A stretch of 64,000 nt of DNA from contig NZ_JBHUEO010000004.1 of assembly GCF_042680885.1 (NCBI RefSeq), positions 62,001 through 126,000 on the forward strand, written 5' to 3'. Source of the stretch: Siminovitchia sediminis (GTDB lineage: Bacteria; Bacillota; Bacilli; Bacillales; Bacillaceae_C). The notes beneath the pieces were generated by a model that saw only the letters and a list, made by a program, of their open reading frames with translations, was not told the DNA's origin and made no database searches. Positions within the stretch are counted from its first letter, which is position 1; each line of letters opens with the position of its first letter. A program made the translations under genes and the position numbers. Positions 32,580 to 40,104 of this stretch are shown piece after piece.

Positions 32580-33737
32580 CTATTGTTTTCTTTTCTCCGT
32601 AATGTATTTCTTTTTAAGTTCATTGTGTTCCTTTAACGTTTCAGCATAATGAACCTTTCCTGTTCCATACTCGGCCAAGAAGTACAAATACTCACTTTCC
32701 GCAGGATTCAGGGCAGCCTTGATAGATGTCTCACCTGCATTTGAAATCGGACCGGGCGGAAGTCCCTTGACTTTGTAGGTATTATAGGGAGAATCCACTT
32801 CCAAGTCCTCATACAGCGTTCGGTCCTTATGTTCACCCAATGCATACAAAACGGTCGGATCTGTCTGAAGTGGCATATCCTCATCAAGACGATTATAAAA
32901 CACACTGGAGATCATATGTCTGTCAGCTTTTTCGGTGGCTTCCTTTTCAATGATGGATGCCATGGTCAGCACCTCGTGAACACTCATCTCTTTCTCTGCC
33001 ATCTTGTCCGAATATTTCACAACGATTTCCTGTGATTTTTGAATCATGGGATCTATGATTTCTTTGATCGACAAGTCTTCCTCAAAAAAGGAATAGGTCG
33101 CCGGGTACAAATATCCTTCCAATGGATGTTTAACATGGCTGTTAAAGGCATCGGCGGTCAGCAAGTCCGGATACTTATCTTGAAAATACTTCACAGTTTC
33201 CGCCTGATTCAATTCTTTTATGATTTCTTTCTTCGAGTAACCGGTCTGATCAGAGATCAACTCTGCAATTTGGTCCAATGAATACCCCTCAGGAATGGTT
33301 AATTTAAAAATCGGTTCAGAAGCCAAAATCCCAGCCTGCAGATTAGTCGAAATTTCCTTTAATGACATCGCAGGTGTAAATGTGTAATTTCCTGCCTGAA
33401 ATCCGGATATATTATTGAACTTCACATAATACTTGAAGACGGAAGCATTTTTGATGACCCCTTTATCTTCAAGCAACTCTCCAATGGACGCAGTCGTTGA
33501 GCCGATCGGCACCTCCACCTGAATTTTTTCGTCACTCTTTGGATCTGCTGGTTTCAGTGCTGACTTTATATACACATAACTGCCAATTGCTGCTATTAAG
33601 AGCAACGCTCCAGCAGCGAGCATAATCATGGCGACAATTTTCCTGATGATCGCTGCCTCACTCCTTTTTTCGAGCAGACTTTCTCTGATTATTGCTGCCC
33701 GTGCTTCTTCATCTATTTTCTCCTTGCCCTTTATCAT
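32580..33737 (-). CDS. mltG: MltG, endolytic transglycosylase
   Basis: Membrane-bound lytic transglycosylase that cuts nascent peptidoglycan strands. About 385 residues: a basic cytosolic N-terminus, a transmembrane helix (IVAMIMLAAGALLLIAAIGSYVYI, about 37-60) and a YceG domain with SYDLDQIAEL-like LysM part (IPEGYSLDQIAELIS), the catalytic-Glu segment TMASIIEKEA (about 257) and the PYNTYKVKGLPPGPISNAG motif. ATG 33737 with AAGGGGGAA ahead is preferred because the promoter at 33780-33807 leaves little leader for ATG 33761, which cannot be excluded. Confidence 0.92.
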   Translation of the reverse strand: MIKGKEKIDEEARAAIIRESLLEKRSEAAIIRKIVAMIMLAAGALLLIAAIGSYVYIKSALKPADPKSDEKIQVEVPIGSTTASIGELLEDKGVIKNASVFKYYVKFNNISGFQAGNYTFTPAMSLKEISTNLQAGILASEPIFKLTIPEGYSLDQIAELISDQTGYSKKEIIKELNQAETVKYFQDKYPDLLTADAFNSHVKHPLEGYLYPATYSFFEEDLSIKEIIDPMIQKSQEIVVKYSDKMAEKEMSVHEVLTMASIIEKEATEKADRHMISSVFYNRLDEDMPLQTDPTVLYALGEHKDRTLYEDLEVDSPYNTYKVKGLPPGPISNAGETSIKAALNPAESEYLYFLAEYGTGKVHYAETLKEHNELKKKYITEKRKQ

Positions 33738-33779
33738 GATGCAGGGTTCCCCCTTCCCCATCGCTTTCGCACCACACCT

Positions 33780-33807
33780 ATTATACAATAAATTTAACAA
33801 ACGTCAG
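33780..33807 (-). promoter_or_regulatory. Possible sigma-A promoter of mltG
   Basis: Minus-strand CTGACG (33802-33807), 16 bases, TATAAT (33780-33785). The -10 is perfect, the -35 moderate. The gap from here to 34052 shows no gene with a ribosome site. Confidence 0.55.
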
Positions 33808-34052
33808 CGAATTTCCGCAGAATTGGTCGAATAGTTCCACACAGGAGCAAAAGCTGTTAAAGGAACGATCCATTCAGGAGAACTCTCGACATGAAAAAAA
33901 ACCAAGCACGTGTCTATCAGACGGAGCTTAGGAGCCGGGTACTGCTTAAGGATATCCTCTGGTACTTGTTATACAGAGCTGGAGGGGGCAGATTTCGGTA
34001 TGCGGGCATGGAAACCTCGAGCATGCAATCAAATCCCAATCACATGAAAAAT

Positions 34053-34077
34053 GCCGGCCCAAGGACATTGGGCCGGC
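34053..34077 (-). terminator. Terminator of the alaS-ireB-ruvX-yrzB unit
   Basis: Ten-bp perfect stem GCCGGCCCAA/TTGGGCCGGC, 5-base loop, then ATTTTTC on the minus strand. Confidence 0.88.
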
Positions 34078-34084
34078 AAAGTTT

Positions 34085-34363
34085 TTATTCCTCTTCTTCA
34101 GCAAGAAATGTATTGAGCATTTCTTCAATCATATCCCATTCTTCATCCGTCTCGATCGCCTTTAGATCACCGGCTTCGTCTTCTTCGTTCGGTACATAAG
34201 AGGAAGCATGAATTTCAATTTCTTCGTCTTCACTTGCGCCGGCCGGATAGTAAAGAACATAGGATTTATCGAACTCCTCGGAGTCAAACGTGAAGAGGAT
34301 TTCAAATAGTTCTTCGTTTCCTTCTTCATCTACAACGGTAATAAAATTTTCGGCATTTTCCAT
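34085..34363 (-). CDS. yrzB: YrzB-like DUF1292 protein
   Basis: Acidic 92-residue protein (ENAENFITVVDEEGNEELFEILF, then DKSYVLYYPAGASEDEEIEIHASSY) with the DUF1292 pattern. Function unknown; conserved next to ruvX and ireB in Firmicutes. ATG 34363 has AAAGAGGTG ahead; a GTG three codons upstream overlaps that site. It ends in a strong terminator. Confidence 0.92.
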   Translation of the reverse strand: MENAENFITVVDEEGNEELFEILFTFDSEEFDKSYVLYYPAGASEDEEIEIHASSYVPNEEDEAGDLKAIETDEEWDMIEEMLNTFLAEEEE

Positions 34364-34376
34364 CGTTTTCACCTCT

Positions 34377-34793
34377 TTATCTTTGGCTGTCCAAAAAATT
34401 TTGCAGAATCATAGCAGCTGCCATCTTATCAATGACTTTCCTTCTTTTTTTTCTGCTGACATCCGCTGAAAGAAGTACCCGTTCCGCTGCCATCGTACTC
34501 AGGCGTTCATCCCACAACTCTACAGGCAAGTGAAACTTTTCTTTCAGCTGTTCAGCAAAAGACATGGATGCTTCGCCGCGAGGTCCTATGGTATTGTTCA
34601 TATTTTTGGGAAGACCTACAACGATTTTTTCCACATCGTACTCTTTTATAATTTGACCAATCCGCTCAAATCCAAACATCCTCTTTTCTTCATTTATGGA
34701 TACCGTCTCGATCCCTTGTGCGGTCCAGCCCATTTCATCACTGACCGCTACACCCACTGTTTTGGATCCTACATCCAGGCCCATTACTCTCAA
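34377..34793 (-). CDS. ruvX: RuvX / YqgF-family Holliday-junction-resolvase-like nuclease
   Basis: RNase H-fold nuclease implicated in pre-16S rRNA 5' processing and Holliday junction work. 138 residues: RVMGLDVGSKTVGVAVSDEMGW (catalytic Asp in LDVG, about 5-8), IVVGLPKNMNNTIGPRGEAS (catalytic Glu region, about 65-84) and LWDERLSTMAAER (about 99-111). TTG 34793 has GAGGAG 6 bases ahead and gives the same N-terminus length as B. subtilis YrrK. It begins just after the ireB stop. Confidence 0.94.
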   Translation of the reverse strand: MRVMGLDVGSKTVGVAVSDEMGWTAQGIETVSINEEKRMFGFERIGQIIKEYDVEKIVVGLPKNMNNTIGPRGEASMSFAEQLKEKFHLPVELWDERLSTMAAERVLLSADVSRKKRRKVIDKMAAAMILQNFLDSQR

Positions 34794-34794
34794 A

Positions 34795-35064
34795 TTATTT
34801 CTCCTCACGATGCTGCTTTAAATAGGACTTCACCAGCTCTTCAATGATTTCATCCCGTTCAAGCTTTCTCATCATATTCCTGGCATCCTGATGCCTTGGA
34901 ATATAGGCCGGATCGCCGGAAAGCAAATACCCGACGATTTGGTTAATTGGATTGTACCCTTTTTCTTGAAGAGCTCCGTACACATGAAGCAAAACCTCTT
35001 TGACATCATGTTCCATCGGATCTTCATAAAACTCAAAACGCATTGTTTTATCAAATGAGCCCAT
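34795..35064 (-). CDS. yrzL: IreB-family regulatory phosphoprotein (DUF965, YrzL)
   Basis: 89 residues: FDKTMRFEFYEDPMEHDVKEVL, then YNPINQIVGYLLSGDPAYIPRHQDARNMMRKLERDEI. In Enterococcus, IreB is a phosphorylated target of the PASTA kinase IreK and affects cephalosporin resistance; the role in Bacillus is less clear. The first residues hold the threonine region (DKTMRF) that is phosphorylated in IreB. Located between alaS and ruvX as in most Firmicutes. Confidence 0.95.
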   Translation of the reverse strand: MGSFDKTMRFEFYEDPMEHDVKEVLLHVYGALQEKGYNPINQIVGYLLSGDPAYIPRHQDARNMMRKLERDEIIEELVKSYLKQHREEK

Positions 35065-35144
35065 TTACAACAACACCTCTTTCAGAACTTGGCGCACACC
35101 TGCAATTCAACGTTACCTTCATTGTACATGATTTGAACCCGTAT

Positions 35145-37775
35145 TCAAACGGATTTTACCCATTCACTGACATAAGATAAGGCAGATTCCAGTTGATCAG
35201 GGTTTTTTCCGCCTGCCTGAGCCATATCAGGGCGCCCGCCGCCGCCCCCGCCGCAGCGGACTGCCACTTCTTTCACAAGCTTTCCGGCATGATACCCTTT
35301 TTTAATTAAGTCTTTTGTAACTCCGGCAATAATACTCACTTTTCCATTTTGAGCGGAACCCAGAACGACAATACCTGATCCAAGCTGCTGTTTTAAATCA
35401 TCACCCATATTTCTTAATGTATTCATGTCGGCTCCTTGCACAGAGCTGACAAGAACTTTTACTCCATTGATTTCTTCGGTTTTTTGAATTAGGCTTCCTG
35501 CTTCCACATGTGCAAGTTTAGATGTCAGTGACTCATTTTCTCTTTGCAATTCTTTCATTTCCTGCAGCAGTGTATCCAGTCGGCCCACTGCGTTTTCGGG
35601 CTTCGTTTTTAACATATCAGCCATTGTATGCAAATCATTGACCTTCGCGTTCATTAATCGAAAGGCATGCTCCCCCGTTACAGCTTCTATCCTTCGTACC
35701 CCGGCACCAATTCCACTTTCTGAAACAATTTTAAACAAACCGATTTCTGCTGTATTGGATACATGGCACCCTCCACATAATTCAAGACTATCCCCAGCAG
35801 CTACTACACGTACAGTTTCCCCATATTTTTCGCCAAACAGTGCCATAGCTCCCATTTCCCTGGCTTCCGACAAGCTGGTTAATTTCGTTTGTACCACATG
35901 ATTGGCCCAAATTTCCCTGTTAACCTTTTCTTCAACGCTTTTCAGTTCTTCGCCGGTAACAGCCCCAAAGTGCGAGAAGTCAAAACGCAGGCGTTCCGGG
36001 CCGACATAGGAACCTGCCTGATTCACATGAGTACCCAGCACTTCCTTCAATGCTCTATGGAGAAGGTGAGTCGCAGTATGGTTCTTAGTAATCTGATGGC
36101 GCATATCCAGATCAATTTTTGCTGTTACACTGCTGCCGGATTGCATCCTTCCTTCTTTTACCAAACCGGTATGAAGGTTCTGTCCATTCGGCGCTTTTGT
36201 CACCTTTGTTACTTGTACAACTCCGTGTGGGCCGCTTACAGTCCCGTGATCAGCTACCTGTCCTCCGCTTTCAGCATAAAAAGGCGTGACATCCAGAATC
36301 AACTGAATTTCATCACCAGTTGCTGCTTCCTCAACCAACTCGCCATCCTTCAGCATAGCCATCACAGTCGACTGCATTTCAAACTGCTCGTAACCGACAA
36401 ATTCACTGGTTTCTGTAATTTCAGCCAGAGTGCTGTTTTGTACTTGCATGGATTCTTCTTCGTTTCTGGCAGCACGAGCTCTTTCTCTTTGCTTTTCCAT
36501 TTCATTGGCAAAGCCTTCGTGATCTATTTTTAAATTTTGCTCTTGTGCGTACTCCTCGGTCAGCTCGACAGGAAATCCATACGTATCGTACAGACGGAAC
36601 ACATCCTCGCCAGATATCATGTCTTTCCCTTCCGACTTTGCCTTTCTCATGACTGCTGTAAGGATTTCCAGTCCTTCATGCAGCGTTTCATGGAAACGAT
36701 CCTCTTCATTTTTAATGACGCGCTGGACGAATTCAGTGTCCTCCATGACTTTCGGGTAAAAATCATTCATCATTTCTCCAACAACCGGGACCAGTTTGTA
36801 CATAAATGGTTTTTCCATTCCCAGGTCTTTCCCATATCGGACAGCTCTGCGCAACAGCCTCCTTAATACATACCCGCGCCCTTCATTGGAAGGCAGCGCA
36901 CCGTCACTTACAGCGAACACCACTGTACGAACATGATCTGCAATTACTTTAAAAGCTGTATCTTTTTCAGGCGTTTCCCCATATGACTCTCCGGACAGTT
37001 TTTCTGTTTGATGGATAATCGGCATAAATAGATCGGTCTCAAAGTTTGTCGGCACATTTTGAATAACGGAAGCCATTCGCTCAAGGCCCATTCCGGTATC
37101 AATATTCTTCTTTGGAAGCGGTGTATAGGTCCCGTCAGGATTATGGTTGAACTGTGAAAATACAAGGTTCCAGATTTCAAGATACCGTTCATTTTCCCCC
37201 CCTGGAAACAGTTCAGGATCCTTCGGGTCATCCCCATATTCCGGACCCCGGTCATAGAAAATCTCCGAGTTGGGACCGCTGGGCCCTTCACCGATATCCC
37301 AAAAATTCTCCTTTAAACGGATGATTCTCTCTTCGGGCAATCCAATCATTTGGTGCCATAATTCAAACGCTTCATCATCTTCGGGATGAATCGTCACCGA
37401 TAGTTTGTCCGGATCAAGGGCCATCCATTTTTCACTCGTTAAAAATTCCCATGCCCACTCAATAGCTTCCTTTTTAAAATAATCACCGATGGAAAAATTC
37501 CCGAGCATTTCAAAAAATGTATGATGTCTTGCAGTTTTACCGACGTTTTCAATATCGTTGGTACGAATGGATTTCTGTGCGTTGACAATACGCGGGTTTT
37601 CAGGTATTTCTCTCCCGTCAAAATATTTCTTCAATGTTGCAACACCACTGTTGATCCACAATAAAGATGGATCATCATGAGGAATTAAAGAAGCACTGGG
37701 TTCCACCGTATGTCCTTTTTCTTTAAAAAAATCTAAAAACATCTGTCTAATTTGTGAGCCGGTCAGCTTTTTCAT
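35145..37775 (-). CDS. alaS: Alanyl-tRNA synthetase
   Basis: Class II synthetase of 876 residues. Catalytic core with WINSGVATLKKYFDGRE and RHHTFFEMLGNFSIGDYFKKEAI (motif 2 region, about 70-115), GRGYVLRRLLRRAVRYG (about 305), the editing domain with HTATHLLHRAL (zinc-binding HxxxH, about 567) and CGGCHVSNTAEIG (about 665), and a C-Ala/DHHA1 part with VAVRCGGGGGGRPDMAQAGGK near the end. ATG 37775 has GAGGAGG ahead; the upstream open frame to 37865 runs through the T-box. Charging-dependent control by the T-box is expected. Confidence 0.97.
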   Translation of the reverse strand: MKKLTGSQIRQMFLDFFKEKGHTVEPSASLIPHDDPSLLWINSGVATLKKYFDGREIPENPRIVNAQKSIRTNDIENVGKTARHHTFFEMLGNFSIGDYFKKEAIEWAWEFLTSEKWMALDPDKLSVTIHPEDDEAFELWHQMIGLPEERIIRLKENFWDIGEGPSGPNSEIFYDRGPEYGDDPKDPELFPGGENERYLEIWNLVFSQFNHNPDGTYTPLPKKNIDTGMGLERMASVIQNVPTNFETDLFMPIIHQTEKLSGESYGETPEKDTAFKVIADHVRTVVFAVSDGALPSNEGRGYVLRRLLRRAVRYGKDLGMEKPFMYKLVPVVGEMMNDFYPKVMEDTEFVQRVIKNEEDRFHETLHEGLEILTAVMRKAKSEGKDMISGEDVFRLYDTYGFPVELTEEYAQEQNLKIDHEGFANEMEKQRERARAARNEEESMQVQNSTLAEITETSEFVGYEQFEMQSTVMAMLKDGELVEEAATGDEIQLILDVTPFYAESGGQVADHGTVSGPHGVVQVTKVTKAPNGQNLHTGLVKEGRMQSGSSVTAKIDLDMRHQITKNHTATHLLHRALKEVLGTHVNQAGSYVGPERLRFDFSHFGAVTGEELKSVEEKVNREIWANHVVQTKLTSLSEAREMGAMALFGEKYGETVRVVAAGDSLELCGGCHVSNTAEIGLFKIVSESGIGAGVRRIEAVTGEHAFRLMNAKVNDLHTMADMLKTKPENAVGRLDTLLQEMKELQRENESLTSKLAHVEAGSLIQKTEEINGVKVLVSSVQGADMNTLRNMGDDLKQQLGSGIVVLGSAQNGKVSIIAGVTKDLIKKGYHAGKLVKEVAVRCGGGGGGRPDMAQAGGKNPDQLESALSYVSEWVKSV

Positions 37776-38051
37776 AGTGATTTCCTCCTCTTTTTCCAGA
37801 AATGAAAAAAAGCCTCTCCCCATCCAGGGGCGAAGCTTGTACGCGGTACCACCCTGATTTAGCAAAAAAAGATTTGCTGTCTCTCAGGACCTTAACGCGG
37901 TAAACGGCAGCCATTAACTGCTCTCCGGATTAGCTCAATATTACTCTTCATCTGGAATTTCTTTCAGCCTGGGAAATTCCTCTCTTCCGCAATTTGCTCA
38001 GATGGGCTGTAATATGAATGGATCCTTCCTCGATTTCATGTCATTTAGCTA
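37776..38051 (-). ncRNA. T-box riboswitch of alaS
   Basis: Read on the minus strand. The T-box core GGGTGGTACCGCG is at 37842-37854. A terminator hairpin (GCTTCGCCCCT with GGGGAGAGGC) followed by seven Ts spans about 37806-37838. The leader starts about 7 bases after a perfect sigma-A promoter. A GCT triplet (Ala) at 37932-37934, in the 3' side of the presumed stem I, is the candidate specifier codon. Binding of uncharged tRNA-Ala should favour the antiterminator. Confidence 0.92.
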
Positions 38052-38057
38052 ATAGAA

Positions 38058-38086
38058 ATTATAGGGAATACAATTTCCTTTGTCAA
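38058..38086 (-). promoter_or_regulatory. Sigma-A promoter of alaS
   Basis: Minus-strand TTGACA (38081-38086), 17 bases, TATAAT (38058-38063): both hexamers perfect. It lies immediately after the stop of the upstream membrane-protein gene. Confidence 0.92.
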
Positions 38087-38088
38087 TC

Positions 38089-39162
38089 TTAAGTTCGCTT
38101 AGATTCAATCAGATAATTTCGGGAATGCACAACAGCCACCTTGATGATCGCTAAAAGCGGAACTGCTACGACCATGCCAATCACTCCCCCAGCTTCTCCG
38201 CCAATGATTAAAGCAGCAATAATAAATAAGGGATGAATGTTAATAGACTTCCCTACAATGAAAGGCGAAAGAATATTTCCCTCCAGAAATTGCAGCAGCA
38301 GAATAATACCGGCTGCCATGACGGCCATCTTGATGGAGGTTAATACTGCAAAGGAAACGACCGGGACAGCACCAATGAAAGGACCAAAGTACGGGATGAT
38401 ATTTGTAAAGGCTACAATGGACCCCATAATTACTGGATAATCAAGGCCTATCAGCCAGAATAATAAACTTGAAATGATTCCGATAATTGTGCAAACCAGC
38501 AGTTGTCCACGAATGTATCCTCCGAGAGATAAGTTCACCGCAGTAAGAAACTCTTTACCTTGTTTTCGCCATTTTTTCGGAGTTATATACCATGCAGCTT
38601 TTTTAATTAATTCAACATCTTTCAATATGTAAAAAGAAATAAACGGGATCACTGCAACAACTAAAATAAAATCAATAAGACCTTTGAAAGCAGTCAATAC
38701 CTTCTCTAAAAAACCATTCAGCCATTGTTCAAAAGCGTCTACACGTTCTTCCACCTGCATTTGGACACCGTCCGGCAATCTTGAGGCAGAGTCATGTAAA
38801 TCCCGCACCAGATTTTTGTAATAAGCTGCCAATTCAGGGACATGCTCTGAGAAATGGTAAATTTGCTGTACTGCAATGGGTATTCCGACATACAGTGCAA
38901 AACCGGTTCCACCAAAAAACAAGGCATAAATGATCAAAATGGCGGCGGTACGTTTGATGCCCAAATGCTCTAGTTTCTCAACCACCGGATATAACAAATA
39001 AGCGATAAACCCGCCAATGATAAATGGAAGCAATCCGATTCCCACAATGGTCAATACCGGTTTCCACAGCGGCTTAATCAGTAATAAACAATATAAGGTG
39101 ATACATAATAACAAAATGACAGCCAAAATATATAAGAGCCGAAACCGCTTTTGTTTCAACAT
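38089..39162 (-). CDS. yrrI: AI-2E-family membrane protein (YrrI-like)
   Basis: Polytopic membrane protein of the AI-2E/PerM family, 357 residues, with about eight helices, beginning LLYILAVILLLCITLYCLLLI. Family blocks: GLLPFIIGGFIAYLLYPVVEKLEHLGIKR (about 40-70), VVAVIPFISFYIL, and FTNIIPYFGPFIGAVPV with FLEGNILSPFIVGKSINIHPLFIIAALIIGGEAGGVIGMVVAVPLLA (about 240-330). Relatives have been linked to signal export or Na+/H+ exchange; the substrate here is not known. ATG 39162 has AAGGAGGGAAC ahead. The 200 bases upstream hold no clear feature. Confidence 0.9.
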   Translation of the reverse strand: MLKQKRFRLLYILAVILLLCITLYCLLLIKPLWKPVLTIVGIGLLPFIIGGFIAYLLYPVVEKLEHLGIKRTAAILIIYALFFGGTGFALYVGIPIAVQQIYHFSEHVPELAAYYKNLVRDLHDSASRLPDGVQMQVEERVDAFEQWLNGFLEKVLTAFKGLIDFILVVAVIPFISFYILKDVELIKKAAWYITPKKWRKQGKEFLTAVNLSLGGYIRGQLLVCTIIGIISSLLFWLIGLDYPVIMGSIVAFTNIIPYFGPFIGAVPVVSFAVLTSIKMAVMAAGIILLLQFLEGNILSPFIVGKSINIHPLFIIAALIIGGEAGGVIGMVVAVPLLAIIKVAVVHSRNYLIESKRT

Positions 39163-39361
39163 GTTCCCTCCTTCGATTAGCTTTCGCCACTTTCAACGAT
39201 TTTAATCGAAGGATCCATAAAAATGCTTTGGGACGGATAAGCTTTATTTTTGGATTAAATGCTTGTAAAAGCATCCATACATCCTTGAGACATTCAGAAA
39301 AAGCATAGGTGCTTCAAACCAATCTATGTACAATTCGCAGATAAAAATTTTTTCAAAAACA

Positions 39362-39388
39362 AGAGGCCGCCTGCTATAGGCAGCCTCT
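39362..39388 (-). terminator. Terminator after the zinc-ribbon gene
   Basis: Ten-bp stem (AGAGGCTGCC with GGCGGCCTCT, one wobble) and 7-base loop, then TTGTTTTTG on the minus strand. It overlaps the stop codon of the small gene. Confidence 0.8.
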
Positions 39389-39575
39389 AACTAAGTTTGC
39401 GTTCCCGCTCATCAAACAGGTCGTCCAAGGAACTCAAGGTACCATCTTCTTCCACTTGGTGTGTATAAATAATTTCTTTTCCAATGGAAAGTTCAATGAA
39501 GCAATTCCAGCAATAGTACTGATTGACTCCAATTTTACCAAGGTCCTTGCTTTGACAGTTCGGGCATTTCATCAT
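39387..39575 (-). CDS. Small zinc-ribbon protein
   Basis: Sixty-two-residue protein with two CxxC pairs (CPNCQSKDLGK and YYCWNCFIEL, residues about 4-7 and 21-24), a zinc ribbon, followed by an acidic tail (VEEDGTLSSLDDLFDERERKLS). Function unknown. ATG 39575 has GAGGTGG eight bases ahead. It overlaps the end of the PRC-barrel gene by 41 bases in another frame, so translation is likely coupled. Probably equivalent to a small yrz gene of B. subtilis in this region, but I cannot fix the name. Confidence 0.78.
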   Translation of the reverse strand: MMKCPNCQSKDLGKIGVNQYYCWNCFIELSIGKEIIYTHQVEEDGTLSSLDDLFDERERKLS

Positions 39576-40065
39576 GAATCTGGCCACCTCGCTGGTTCAT
39601 TGCTGACAGGATGATTGCATCTTTTCCAATATTCGGCGGTTCCAGGGTACGGATGACCCGCTTCCCTTCCGTAATATCGCTAAAGAAGCCGTCTGTCAGC
39701 TCATATCCAACGATTTTTCCCTCTTTTTCCAAAAAATATACGTCATCCAGCAAACCAAGCTGTTCTCCATCCGGAGTCATGGCTGCTTTTCTGGATAATG
39801 ACTGGCCATGATGCATGGTATATTCCCCTTCTGTCTCCTGATATTTTGAATGCCTGTCCAAATCTTCGACCATAATTCCATCTTCTCCGTAAGATGAAAT
39901 GGATGAAACAGGAAGCCGCAATTTTTTACCTATGATCCCTTTTACCTGCAGCAACAGATCTGTTACCTTTCCCTCTTCGCCAATGCAAATATCACAAACC
40001 TCACCCAGCAGTTCGCCATTCCTGCTATAAACAGGCATGCCTTTTAATAAAGAAAATGTCCGCAA
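39535..40065 (-). CDS. yrrD: PRC-barrel domain protein (YrrD-like)
   Basis: 176 residues with two PRC-barrel modules: KGMPVYSRNGELLGEVCDICIGEEGKVTDLLLQVKG (about 8-43) and AAMTPDGEQLGLLDDVYFLEKEGKIVGYELTDGFF (about 93-128). Such barrels occur in RimM and in sporulation proteins of the YlmC/YmxH kind; a specific role is not known. TTG 40065 has AAGGCGGTG ahead. Positioned between recD2 and the zinc-ribbon gene as yrrD is in B. subtilis. Confidence 0.88.
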   Translation of the reverse strand: MRTFSLLKGMPVYSRNGELLGEVCDICIGEEGKVTDLLLQVKGIIGKKLRLPVSSISSYGEDGIMVEDLDRHSKYQETEGEYTMHHGQSLSRKAAMTPDGEQLGLLDDVYFLEKEGKIVGYELTDGFFSDITEGKRVIRTLEPPNIGKDAIILSAMNQRGGQIHDEMPELSKQGPW

Positions 40066-40104
40066 AAAGAAACACCGCCTTTTTCGAACATTTTTATTTT
40101 CTGC

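Noticed and set aside
33891..34199. Plus-strand 102-codon frame
   Set aside because: It runs through the yrzB terminator and antisense through yrzB; the second half is a Ser-rich shadow.
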